A DNA stretch of 36,285 nt from an uncultured Blautia sp. (GTDB lineage: Bacteria > Bacillota > Clostridia > Lachnospirales > Lachnospiraceae): positions 1-36,285 of the forward strand of contig UQLX01000025.1 of the NCBI GenBank assembly GCA_900541985.1, in the 5' to 3' direction. Shown one piece after another: positions 15,477 through 23,794 of the stretch. The stretch's first letter is position 1. Every line of letters starts with the position of its first letter. Made by a program: the position numbers and the translations under genes. The notes beneath the pieces are model-generated. The model searched no databases. It worked only from the letters and a program-made list of their open reading frames with translations, and was not told the origin of the DNA.

Positions 15477-16568
15477 TTATTTTCTGTTCCTGCTGACGCT
15501 CAGAGCCAGCCCCATTTCAGCAAGAAGAAACATAACCGATGTTCCTCCATAACTGACAAAGGGAAGCGTGATCCCGGTATTCGGGATGGTATTTGTCACA
15601 ACAGAAATATTCAGGATTACCTGAATGGCCATGTGTCCCATAATCCCTGCACCGATCAGACTCCCCTGCAGATCCCGGCTGTGCATGGAGATTACACAGA
15701 GTCTCCACAGCAGCAGCCCAAACACAAGAATCAGAATTCCTGCACCCGCAAGTCCCAGTTCCTCACAGATCACAGAATAGATCATATCGTTTTGCGCCTC
15801 TGGCACAAACCCCAGTTTCTGAATACTTCCGCCCAGTCCTCTTCCAAAAAGTCCACCGCTTCCAATCGCATAAAGCCCCTGGATCGTCTGAAATCCTTTT
15901 TCATACTTTTCCGGATTTCGCCATATGGCAAGGCGCTCCAGTCGATAGCTTTCTGCTGCAAGAAACAGAGAAACAAAGGCAATACCTGCACCTCCCATCC
16001 CCACGAACTGTATGTATCCCGGGCTTGAGACAAAGATCAGTATTACCCCGATACCAAGAATAATGACAGCTGTACTCAGATTATTGGATCCCACAAGCCC
16101 CACTATGGGAAGAAGTGTAGCCATTGTTCTGCACATAAATCCAAAACCGGAGGTTTTTTTCCGGCTCCGGTCAATCTGCCATACCAGAAAAAGAATCACT
16201 GCCAGCTTGGCAAACTCAGAAGGCTGAAAAGAAAGAGGTCCCAGATTCAGCCATCTTCGGGAACCATTGATCTCCTGTCCTACCAGAAGGACAGCTGTAG
16301 ACAGGAGAATAGAAGTCAAATACAGAAAGGGTGCCAGGGAAACCAGAAAATGATAGTCCATTCTGGAAACCACATACATGGCCGCAAGCCCCAGAGAAGT
16401 GGCAAACAGCTGTTTTTTGAAGTAATATGCAGAATCATGAAAACGGACCTTTCCATTATAAGAGCTTGCGCTGTACAGGATCAGAAGTCCGAATACAGTC
16501 AGCAAAAGTACAAGAATAAAAAGAAACACATCCGGACGTTGAGAATTTTTCTGCGGTTCTTTTTGCAT
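15477..16568 (-). CDS. ftsW: SEDS-family peptidoglycan glycosyltransferase FtsW/SpoVE
   Basis: 363 residues, about ten membrane helices, with SEDS motifs NGSRRWLNLGPLSFQPSEFAK, GGLFGRGLGGSIQKLGFVPEAQ and ITLPFVSYGGTSVM. It polymerises lipid II at the septum together with a class B PBP; two such PBPs are encoded upstream in the cluster. AGGAGG lies 5 nt before the ATG. A strong terminator separates it from murD, so it needs its own promoter. A weak candidate (TTGAAG, then TATATT) lies at about 16590-16615. FtsW and the sporulation homologue SpoVE cannot be told apart with certainty from sequence alone. Confidence 0.92.
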   Translation of the reverse strand: MQKEPQKNSQRPDVFLFILVLLLTVFGLLILYSASSYNGKVRFHDSAYYFKKQLFATSLGLAAMYVVSRMDYHFLVSLAPFLYLTSILLSTAVLLVGQEINGSRRWLNLGPLSFQPSEFAKLAVILFLVWQIDRSRKKTSGFGFMCRTMATLLPIVGLVGSNNLSTAVIILGIGVILIFVSSPGYIQFVGMGGAGIAFVSLFLAAESYRLERLAIWRNPEKYEKGFQTIQGLYAIGSGGLFGRGLGGSIQKLGFVPEAQNDMIYSVICEELGLAGAGILILVFGLLLWRLCVISMHSRDLQGSLIGAGIMGHMAIQVILNISVVTNTIPNTGITLPFVSYGGTSVMFLLAEMGLALSVSRNRK

Positions 16569-16634
16569 ATAAGCCTCCTGCTGCCGCGTTATTAATATAG
16601 ATATGAAGTTTTTTCTTCAAAAGAACCCCCCGAC

Positions 16635-16672
16635 AAAAAAATATCCGGGGCACATTCCAAAATGTGCCCCGG
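16635..16672 (-). terminator. Strong intrinsic terminator after murD
   Basis: A perfect 12-bp GC-rich stem (CCGGGGCACATT / AATGTGCCCCGG) with a 4-nt loop at 16645-16672, followed on the minus strand by ATATTTTTTTG. It ends the mraY-murD unit 10 nt after the murD stop codon. Confidence 0.93.
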
Positions 16673-16682
16673 TCTATATCCT

Positions 16683-18038
16683 TTACAGACTGTTTACATA
16701 TTTTTTAAACATATCGCCCCGCTGCTCATAATTATCAAACTGTCCCCAGCTTGCACATGCAGGAGAAAGAAGGACTGCCTCTCCCGGCTGTGCCTTCTGT
16801 GCGCACACCTTCACGGCCTCTTCCAGACCCTCGCAGAGAATACAGGGACATACTTCAAGGCGTTCCGCCGCCTGACGGATTGCTTCTTTCGTCTGTCCGA
16901 TCAGGACCAGCGCTTTTACCTTGCCGTCAAAGCTGTTCAGCCATTCGTCATAATTGGAGCCTTTATCATACCCTCCGCCAATAAGATAAGTAGGACGGTT
17001 CATTGCCTGAATCCCTTTTATGGCAGCATCCGGGTTGGTTCCCTTGGAGTCATTGTAATATACTACTCCGTTCTTTTCTGTCACATACTCGATCCGGTGC
17101 TCTACTGCTGTAAAAGCACAGATACTTCTGCGGATACTTTCCACCGGAACCCCTGCATAGTAAGCCATCGCTGCGGCAGCCATAACATTTTCATAATTAT
17201 GTTTTCCAGGCAGCTTTAATTCTCCGGTCTTTACCAGCTGGATTTCTTCTGTTTCTGTTTTCAGGATTATTCTGTCCTCATCCAGATAAATGCCCTGATC
17301 CAGCTTATGTTCACTGGAAAAATACACTGTTTTTGGAATTATATCCTCGCCGAATTCTCTGAGGACCGGATCCTCATAGTTCAGAACACAGACGTCCTCC
17401 GGTCCCTGGTTTTTCACGATCAGTTCTTTTACACGGATATATTCCTCCATGGTGTGATGGCGATTCAGATGATCCTCTGTAATATTCAGGATCGCACTGA
17501 CCTTCGGAGCAAACTCCTGTATGGTCTCCAGCTGGAAGCTGGAAATCTCTGCAACTGTTACGGAATCCTCTTTCATTTCCAGTGCTTTTGAGGTATAGGG
17601 TGTTCCTATATTTCCCACAACAAATACCGACTCTTCCGCGTCGCTGATGATCTTTCCCAGAAGAGCGGTTGTCGTTGTTTTTCCATTTGTTCCGGTGATC
17701 GCAAGCACCCGTCCCTTCCCGGTACGATATGCCAGCTCCACCTCACCCCACACAGGAAGCCCCTGTTCATAAAAGCTTTTTACCAGAGGAAGATCTGTGG
17801 GAACTCCGGGACTGAGAACCACCAGATCCAGGTTTTTCCGTTCTTCCAAAGGAAGCTCTCCTGCAAAAATCTCCAGGTTTTTTATTCCGGGAAGTTTATG
17901 TAAAACAGCCTCCCGGTCAAGCTCCGGATTCCCGTCATAGATCACCGGATGAGCGCCTGCCCGGTCAAGAAGCTCCGCCGCTCCGATTCCACTCTTGCCG
18001 GAGCCGAATACCAGGACTTTTTTTCCTTTTAAATCCAT
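16683..18038 (-). CDS. murD: UDP-N-acetylmuramoyl-L-alanine--D-glutamate ligase
   Basis: About 451 residues. A Rossmann-like N-domain (KKVLVFGSGKSGIGAAELL), the ATP-binding P-loop ITGTNGKTTTTALLGKI, the ISSFQLETI and HLNRHHTMEEYI motifs, and the C-domain motifs YNDSKGTNPDA and LLSPACASWGQFDNYEQRG, all typical of MurD. It adds D-Glu to UDP-MurNAc-L-Ala in the cytoplasm. The ATG at 18038 was chosen because AGGAGG lies 10 nt upstream; the reading from 18083 extends into mraY. The gene follows mraY by 17 nt. Confidence 0.97.
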   Translation of the reverse strand: MDLKGKKVLVFGSGKSGIGAAELLDRAGAHPVIYDGNPELDREAVLHKLPGIKNLEIFAGELPLEERKNLDLVVLSPGVPTDLPLVKSFYEQGLPVWGEVELAYRTGKGRVLAITGTNGKTTTTALLGKIISDAEESVFVVGNIGTPYTSKALEMKEDSVTVAEISSFQLETIQEFAPKVSAILNITEDHLNRHHTMEEYIRVKELIVKNQGPEDVCVLNYEDPVLREFGEDIIPKTVYFSSEHKLDQGIYLDEDRIILKTETEEIQLVKTGELKLPGKHNYENVMAAAAMAYYAGVPVESIRRSICAFTAVEHRIEYVTEKNGVVYYNDSKGTNPDAAIKGIQAMNRPTYLIGGGYDKGSNYDEWLNSFDGKVKALVLIGQTKEAIRQAAERLEVCPCILCEGLEEAVKVCAQKAQPGEAVLLSPACASWGQFDNYEQRGDMFKKYVNSL

Positions 18039-18055
18039 AAATGCCCCGCCTCCTG

Positions 18056-19012
18056 TCAAAGTGCCATAAATGCGATCAGACACATGATCGCAGTGATGAT
18101 GGAGAATACTGCCACCACTCTTGTTTCAGACCATCCGCAAAGTTCAAAATGATGATGGATCGGTGCCATCTTAAAGATTCTTTTTCCGTGGGTAGCCTTG
18201 AAATAAGTTACCTGGATCATAACAGAAAGAACTTCAACCAGATAGATCAGTCCTACGAGAAGAATAAACAGAGGCATCTGAAGTACATATGCCGTTCCTG
18301 CCACAAATCCACCCAGAGCCAGGGAACCGGTATCTCCCATAAAGATCTTTGCCGGATACACATTAAAGAGAAGAAATCCCATGAGACCTCCCACTACCGC
18401 ACAGGTAACTGGCTCAATTCCACTTTTCGTGCCGATAGATACCACAGTAAAAAATACTGCAACAATCAGGGTTACGCTGGAGGCAAGACCATCCAGACCG
18501 TCTGTAAAATTCACCCCATTCACAGTTCCGATCACTGCTATAAATAACACCGGAACTGCCAGGATCCCAAGGTTCAGATAATGTCCCGGCCAGAAAGGAA
18601 TCAGCATATTCAGTGATATCTCCGTATAATTCAGAAGATAAAATACAAAGACTCCTGTAACCACGATCTGAAGCAGGAATTTCTGCCATGCAAGAAGACC
18701 GTCGGAGCGCTTCAGAACCACCTTCAGATAATCATCCAGAAATCCTATGATGCCAAATCCCAGAGTCAGAAAAAGGATCGGGATAATGGAAGGATAGTCC
18801 TTTACATAAAACAGAGAGGTCACGACTGCCGCGATCAGAAAAATAATGCCTCCCATGGTAGGAGTTCCGGCTTTTTTCAGGTGGGACTGTACACCTTCTG
18901 CCCGTTCTGTCTGTCCCATCTTCAGTTTTCTCAGAAACGGGATGATAACTGGTCCCAGGATCACGCTGATGGCAAACGAGATCAGAACCGGGATTATAAC
19001 TTGATAATTCAT
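18056..19012 (-). CDS. mraY: Phospho-N-acetylmuramoyl-pentapeptide-transferase
   Basis: About 318 residues with ten hydrophobic helices. It has the MraY motifs TPTMGGIIFLIA, NGVNFTDGLDGLASS (the catalytic Asp-rich region), FMGDTGSLALGG and APIHHHFELCGWSE. It makes lipid I from UDP-MurNAc-pentapeptide and undecaprenyl phosphate at the inner membrane face. I start it at the ATG at 19012, which has AGAGGTG close upstream; a reading from 19030 is possible. A promoter lies at 19059-19087. Confidence 0.97.
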   Translation of the reverse strand: MNYQVIIPVLISFAISVILGPVIIPFLRKLKMGQTERAEGVQSHLKKAGTPTMGGIIFLIAAVVTSLFYVKDYPSIIPILFLTLGFGIIGFLDDYLKVVLKRSDGLLAWQKFLLQIVVTGVFVFYLLNYTEISLNMLIPFWPGHYLNLGILAVPVLFIAVIGTVNGVNFTDGLDGLASSVTLIVAVFFTVVSIGTKSGIEPVTCAVVGGLMGFLLFNVYPAKIFMGDTGSLALGGFVAGTAYVLQMPLFILLVGLIYLVEVLSVMIQVTYFKATHGKRIFKMAPIHHHFELCGWSETRVVAVFSIITAIMCLIAFMAL

Positions 19013-19058
19013 CCTTACACCTCTTATCATTCTTTTGTTTTTATTTTATAACATAATC

Positions 19059-19087
19059 AGTATAAAGCTTTTCTGCAAAATTATCAA
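19059..19087 (-). promoter_or_regulatory. Internal promoter upstream of mraY
   Basis: TTGATA (-35, 19082-19087), a 17-nt spacer and TATACT (-10, 19059-19064) on the minus strand, in the 105-nt gap after the SpoVD-like gene. It would give mraY-murD expression independent of the two upstream PBP genes. Confidence 0.78.
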
Positions 19088-19117
19088 CCGTTACTGTGCG
19101 GTCTTACCGGGGAATTC

Positions 19118-20866
19118 TCATTCCTCCTTTTCTGCTGTTTCCTTTCTCTGGATTCCCAGGTATGGAAGTATGTTGTCAAAAATACTTCTGACCACCGGTG
19201 CTGCTATCGTTCCCCCATAGTAGATCCCCTGAGGATCATGAATGATGCACAGAGCAAGTACCCGGGGATCTTCTGCCGGGGCAAATCCCAGAAAAGAAGA
19301 AATATACCGGTTGGCACTTCTCGGAAGGGTCTGCGATGTAGCCGTCTTGCCTCCTATGGTATACCCCGGAATCGCTGCATTTCTGCCGGATCCTTCTGAC
19401 ACGACTGTTTCCAGGATCTGTCTTATCTTTTTTGAGGTCTCTCCGGATATAATGCCTGATTCAGAAGAATAAGAAAGCTCCTTTACCTGACTTCCGTTGC
19501 TGTTCTGAACTGCCACCCCAAAGTGAGGAGTCACCCTTTTTCCTCCATTGATCAGAGAACTGACTGTCGTAGCAAGCTGAATGGGTGTGATCTGAAAGGA
19601 CTGGCCGAATGACACGGTAGCCAGTTCCACATTTCCCATATTTTCCTTTTTGTGCATAATAGTTCCCGCTTCTCCCGGAAGATCAATTCCTGTTTTCTTC
19701 AGAAGCCCGAATTTTTGGAAATATTTATAGTAGTTCTCCACGCCAAGACGAAGTCCTACTTCTATAAATACCGGATTGCAGGAATTCTGCGCTCCTTCCA
19801 CAAAATTCTGAGATCCGTGGCCTCTCCGGTTTGCGCAATGAATCCTTCTGTCATCCACAAGCTTATATCCGGGACAGTAAAATCTGTCATCCAGTGTCAC
19901 AACTCCCTCCTGAAGTCCCGCTGCCATGGTAATGATCTTAAAGGTAGAACCTGGCTCATAGGTATCGTTCAGGCACGGATTTCTCCACATCTGATTCAGA
20001 AGATCCTGTTTTTTTTTCGGATCTTCTGAAGAAGTATTTTCCCCTGTATTCAGGGTAAACGGATCGTTCAGGTCAAACTCGGGAACATTCACACAGGCAT
20101 AAATCTCCCCATTCTGAGGATTCATCAGAAGAACAGACACTCTGTCTGCCTGTTTTTCTTCCATAACTTTCATGGCTGCCTGCTGAACAAATTCCTGAAT
20201 ATTGATATCCAGACTGATTCTCAGATCATTTCCCGCCTCCGGCTCAACCCGGCTTTCTCCGGCCTCATCGATCTCTATCCCTCTTGCATCCGTTGTGGTC
20301 AGTATCTTTCCCGGAATTCCCCGAAGAATTTCTTCATATTCCACCTCCAGCCCTATAATTCCCTGATTATCTGCTCCGGTAAATCCCAGAACCCTGGATG
20401 CCAGGGAATCGTAAGGATAGTATCGTCTGTAATCCTCGTCCACCTTGATGCCTTCCAGCCCTACATTCCGTATGGCATCTCCGGTTTCCTTTTCCACATT
20501 CGTCCTGATTCTTTCTATGGAAGAAACTTTTTCCACTTTTTTTCTCACAGTTTCCTCCGGTATCCCCAGTTTCTCTGTCAGAAGCCGGATCACCTTTTCC
20601 GGTTCTTTTATCTGGCTGTGGATCACCGAAACAGTACACACGGTTTTGTTTGCAGCCAGGATCTTCCCTCCGGCATCCAGGATCCTTCCCCGTGCCGCTT
20701 TAATGTCTCTTTCTCTTTCATGGAGGTCCTCTGCTTTTTCGTAATAATAATCAGAACAGAACCCCATAAGCCACACCAGACGTCCCAGCAGTCCCAGCAG
20801 CAGTACCATACAGCAGAAGAATACAACCCACACTTTTTTTTTGTGAAATGTTCTGTTTTTTTTCAT
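19118..20866 (-). CDS. Class B penicillin-binding protein, SpoVD-like
   Basis: 582 residues. One membrane segment at about 11-35, the dimerisation domain motif ARGRILDAGGKILA, and a transpeptidase domain with S307-x-x-K310 (PGSTFKI), S362-C-N364 and a third box reading K507-T-A-T (GGKTATSQT) instead of the usual KTGT. No PASTA domain follows. The family crosslinks peptidoglycan outside the membrane and works with a SEDS polymerase. Position after the FtsI-like gene and before mraY matches spoVD in Clostridia, but a vegetative role cannot be excluded. The start has only a weak GGGG ribosome site, inside the 3' arm of the preceding terminator stem. Confidence 0.88.
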   Translation of the reverse strand: MKKNRTFHKKKVWVVFFCCMVLLLGLLGRLVWLMGFCSDYYYEKAEDLHERERDIKAARGRILDAGGKILAANKTVCTVSVIHSQIKEPEKVIRLLTEKLGIPEETVRKKVEKVSSIERIRTNVEKETGDAIRNVGLEGIKVDEDYRRYYPYDSLASRVLGFTGADNQGIIGLEVEYEEILRGIPGKILTTTDARGIEIDEAGESRVEPEAGNDLRISLDINIQEFVQQAAMKVMEEKQADRVSVLLMNPQNGEIYACVNVPEFDLNDPFTLNTGENTSSEDPKKKQDLLNQMWRNPCLNDTYEPGSTFKIITMAAGLQEGVVTLDDRFYCPGYKLVDDRRIHCANRRGHGSQNFVEGAQNSCNPVFIEVGLRLGVENYYKYFQKFGLLKKTGIDLPGEAGTIMHKKENMGNVELATVSFGQSFQITPIQLATTVSSLINGGKRVTPHFGVAVQNSNGSQVKELSYSSESGIISGETSKKIRQILETVVSEGSGRNAAIPGYTIGGKTATSQTLPRSANRYISSFLGFAPAEDPRVLALCIIHDPQGIYYGGTIAAPVVRSIFDNILPYLGIQRKETAEKEE

Positions 20867-20918
20867 AAAAAAGCCCCGCAGAGATCGTCATAAAAATATA
20901 TGAGTATTCTCTGCAGGG
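20867..20918 (-). terminator. Terminator hairpin abutting the SpoVD-like start codon
   Basis: CCCTGCAGAGA (20908-20918) pairs with TCTCTGCGGGG (20874-20884) over 11 bp with one G-U pair. It is followed by CTTTTTT and then directly by the ATG at 20866. Besides ending part of the upstream transcripts, the stem contains the only ribosome-site-like GGGG of the next gene. Confidence 0.82.
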
Positions 20919-20925
20919 TATGTTT

Positions 20926-23184
20926 TTATTCCAGTCCGGCCTCTTCGTTAGTAATGCCGTCACTTTCCATATCATTTCCCTCAATCGGGTTTTCCTCGTT
21001 TTCCGGCGGCGCCGGAGCATCCGGGTTGGACACGGCATCTCCCACACTTTCTCCGCTTTCGGAGGCAGGAAGCGTCTCTCCGGAAAAAGTTTCCAGATTT
21101 TGTGATTTTACATATTCACCGCTGTCATTTACCTTACGTTCTCCGTTTTCATTCAGAAGATATCCTTCCTCATCGACACGGTTTCCTTCCATATCGATCA
21201 GATTTCCTTCTGCATCGACCAGATTTCCGGCTGCATCGACACTTCCTCCGGAAATATCCTCCAGAACTCCGTCAAATCCCTCCCACAGCTCTGTCTCCGG
21301 TACCGAACCGTCTTCTGATGCTTCGTCCGGTTCAATATTCAGATAAGGAAGAAGCTCTGAGAGTATTCCCTGTGCAATGTACTGCGGATATTTACTGTCC
21401 GCCTGCTCCTCTGCATTAGGCTCATCCACAACCACATACATTACGATCTGAGGGTTTTCCACCGGTGCAAAAGTTATAAAGGATACCAGATATTTTCCAT
21501 TATTTCGGGGAAGCTTCTCCGCTGTACCTGTTTTACCGCCTGAGCTGTAACCCTGAACCTTGGAAGTACGGCTGGTACCTTCAATCACACTGTCTTCCAT
21601 ATATGTGCGGATATCCGCTGAAATATCTGAAGAAATCGTCTGCTTCAGAAGAATCGGATCCACTGTTTTAACAGTGCTTCCATTGCTGTCCTGTATCTCT
21701 TTTACCAGATGCGGCTGGTAGTAATAGCCGCCATTGATCACAGAACACATGGCATTGATCTCCTGGATCATGGTACAGGTGATTCCCTGTCCAAAAGCAG
21801 AGCAGGCAAGCTCTGTCACGCCCATGGTATCTGCCGTATGGATGATACCGTAGCCCTCATTGGGAAGATCGATCCCCGTACGGCTTCCAAAATTAAACAG
21901 ACTCTGGGCTTTGATAAATTCATCAGATCCCATTGCTGCCGCGATGGCCATCATACCGTCATTGCAGGAATTGGCGATCACATGCATCAGATCCTCCTGC
22001 CCGTGAGCATCCGGCCATACTGCACATTTGATATATGTTTCATTGTTCACACCAAAGCCTTCTCCGCCATCGCAGACAAAGGTGGAATTTTCTGCAATAG
22101 CGCCTTTTTCCAGAGCGCCTGCCATAACAATCGGTTTGATTACCGAGCCCGGTTCAAATGCATCGGTAACGCAGAAATTATTCCACATATCGTTCAGAGC
22201 TTCTACGGTCTCCTCATCATTCATGGCCTTGATCTCTTCTTTGGAATATCTGCTGGAAAGGTCTCTGGGATCATTCAGATCGTAACGGTCGCCGGCATCC
22301 ATGGCAAGAATCTCTCCTGTGTTGGGATTCTGAACAATAACTCCAATATTCTTGGCTCCCATTTTTTTCTTAAATGCATTTACATATTTTTCTACAATCT
22401 GCTGGATTCCCACATCTATAGTGGTAACAATACTTTTTCCGTTTACCGGAGAGATAATAGTCTGTTCTACGTCTGAATTATTGTTAAAATAACCAAACTG
22501 GCGGCCATCTGCTCCCATGAGCGTACTGTTGTAGTAGCTTTCGATTCCCACATCTGCCACATCTCTGGAAAGGGTAAAGCCAATGGTATCACAGGCAAGA
22601 CTTCCAAAAGGATAGCTTCTCAGATAGTCTTCCTCAAACCATACTCCCTTGATATTATTCCGTTCTTCCTGTTCTGTCTCTGAAAGATCACTGTCTTCCT
22701 CCACAGTGCAATACTGTTCAAACTCTTTTTTCTTATCCATGGACAGCTGCTTCAGGAGAATCTGATACTGGCTCTGGCTGGTTCTGCTGTCAGAAAGAAG
22801 GGAACGGACTTTTTCCTCATCTATCCCCAGAAGGTCTTTCAGAGCACGTATGGTAGGTTCCACAAAATCCTCATCTGAATTTACCGTCTTACAGTCCAGG
22901 ATCACATTATACACTTTATTACTGGTCGCAAGGATATTTCCGTTTCTGTCATAAATATCCCCTCTTCTGGCCGGAAGCACATTGCTTTCGTATCTTTGCT
23001 GAGCCTGCGTCAGAACCTGCTTTTTATATTTATTTCCATTTGTTGCGTTGATATAAGTAATTCTTCCCAGCAAACAAACTAAAGCCAGCAGCACTGCTCC
23101 GAACAGTCCTGCCAGCTTTCCTCTCATTTGATGATTAATTTTCTGCTGGGGTTTTTTACGTCTTTTCCTCCTGTAGTCAGTCAA
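20926..23184 (-). CDS. Class B penicillin-binding protein 2 (FtsI/PBP2B-like) with acidic repeat tail
   Basis: 752 residues. A basic cytoplasmic N-terminus, membrane segment at about 24-46, the PBP-dimer motif PARRGDIYDRNGNILA, then a transpeptidase domain with S347-x-x-K350 (PGSVIKP), S406-C-N408 and K551-T-G-T. Its place right after ftsL marks it as the septal PBP. From residue 650 the tail holds five tandem heptads of the form D-x-x-G-N-L-V, then an acidic Ser/Pro/Glu-rich end. The start at 23184 is a TTG with GAGGTG 5 nt upstream; the encoded N-terminus fits the family. It lies 11 nt after ftsL. Confidence 0.93.
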   Translation of the reverse strand: MTDYRRKRRKKPQQKINHQMRGKLAGLFGAVLLALVCLLGRITYINATNGNKYKKQVLTQAQQRYESNVLPARRGDIYDRNGNILATSNKVYNVILDCKTVNSDEDFVEPTIRALKDLLGIDEEKVRSLLSDSRTSQSQYQILLKQLSMDKKKEFEQYCTVEEDSDLSETEQEERNNIKGVWFEEDYLRSYPFGSLACDTIGFTLSRDVADVGIESYYNSTLMGADGRQFGYFNNNSDVEQTIISPVNGKSIVTTIDVGIQQIVEKYVNAFKKKMGAKNIGVIVQNPNTGEILAMDAGDRYDLNDPRDLSSRYSKEEIKAMNDEETVEALNDMWNNFCVTDAFEPGSVIKPIVMAGALEKGAIAENSTFVCDGGEGFGVNNETYIKCAVWPDAHGQEDLMHVIANSCNDGMMAIAAAMGSDEFIKAQSLFNFGSRTGIDLPNEGYGIIHTADTMGVTELACSAFGQGITCTMIQEINAMCSVINGGYYYQPHLVKEIQDSNGSTVKTVDPILLKQTISSDISADIRTYMEDSVIEGTSRTSKVQGYSSGGKTGTAEKLPRNNGKYLVSFITFAPVENPQIVMYVVVDEPNAEEQADSKYPQYIAQGILSELLPYLNIEPDEASEDGSVPETELWEGFDGVLEDISGGSVDAAGNLVDAEGNLIDMEGNRVDEEGYLLNENGERKVNDSGEYVKSQNLETFSGETLPASESGESVGDAVSNPDAPAPPENEENPIEGNDMESDGITNEEAGLE
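21133..21237 (-). repeat. Five 21-bp coding repeats in the PBP2 tail
   Basis: Heptads at residues 650-684 read DAAGNLV, DAEGNLI, DMEGNRV, DEEGYLL and NENGERK, and a degenerate sixth unit follows. The DNA repeats share CATCGAC and AGATTTCC blocks, indicating fairly recent tandem duplication. Confidence 0.8.
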
Positions 23185-23195
23185 ATTCTCACCTC

Positions 23196-23765
23196 TTATT
23201 TACTTCCGGATACATCCTGATACTGCCTCACATAACTGTTGTTGGACATACTGTATGTTTTCTTCTGATCCTCCCTGGGATAGTTCATCCCCAGACGGCC
23301 GATAGCAATCTTCTTGATCCGGTTCAGATCGATATCTGAATTCACCTGGCTTTCATAGGCATTATTCTCTTCCCGAAGCTCACTGAGTTCCGATTCGAGA
23401 ACCGCTACGCTTTTTATCTTTCCGGTCACCTCCGACCGCAGCTGTAGATAATTCACACAGCATAACAAAACAGCCACTGAAATCGCAGCAAGAAAAACCA
23501 CATATCCTCTTCCCATGCTCATGGCTTTCTGACGGTTTCTGGCAGTCTCCCTGCTGATTTCCCTTGCACGGTTCTCTGTTTTTCGAGAAACCGGCTTCCG
23601 GTTTTTGCTGTTCTGCCGCTTCTGAGGAGCCTGCGTAGCAGGATACTTCTTTTCCGGTATCTCCTGCAGCCTTCTGGCTGCGTTTCCATCTATATACATT
23701 CCGCGGGTGTATCTCACACTATCTCTGCTTTTTCTGGCAGTTACCGCTCTGTTTGTCCTATCCAT
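23196..23765 (-). CDS. ftsL: FtsL-like cell division protein
   Basis: 189 residues, longer than the usual FtsL of about 100-120. A long basic cytoplasmic N-terminus (residues 1-86) includes the segment MYIDGNAARRLQEIPEKK. One membrane helix at about 88-108 is followed by a predicted coiled coil (about 110-138, LESELSELREENNAYESQV) and the FtsL-like motif IKKIAIGRLGMNYP. It would form the FtsL-FtsB-FtsQ control complex with DivIB. Identification rests on topology, motif and position between rsmH and the septal PBP. Confidence 0.85.
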   Translation of the reverse strand: MDRTNRAVTARKSRDSVRYTRGMYIDGNAARRLQEIPEKKYPATQAPQKRQNSKNRKPVSRKTENRAREISRETARNRQKAMSMGRGYVVFLAAISVAVLLCCVNYLQLRSEVTGKIKSVAVLESELSELREENNAYESQVNSDIDLNRIKKIAIGRLGMNYPREDQKKTYSMSNNSYVRQYQDVSGSK

Positions 23766-23794
23766 TACCCTTCACTAACTTTCTTTAAAATCAA

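Noticed and set aside
16573..16620. Promoter for ftsW-murA-divIB
   Set aside because: TTGAAG and TATATT are present but only 15 nt apart; a promoter is expected after the murD terminator, but I cannot place it with confidence.
20900..21419. Ser/Pro-rich plus-strand open frame of about 148 codons opposite the PBP2 tail
   Set aside because: Its repetitive composition is the antisense of the D-x-x-G-N heptad repeats.
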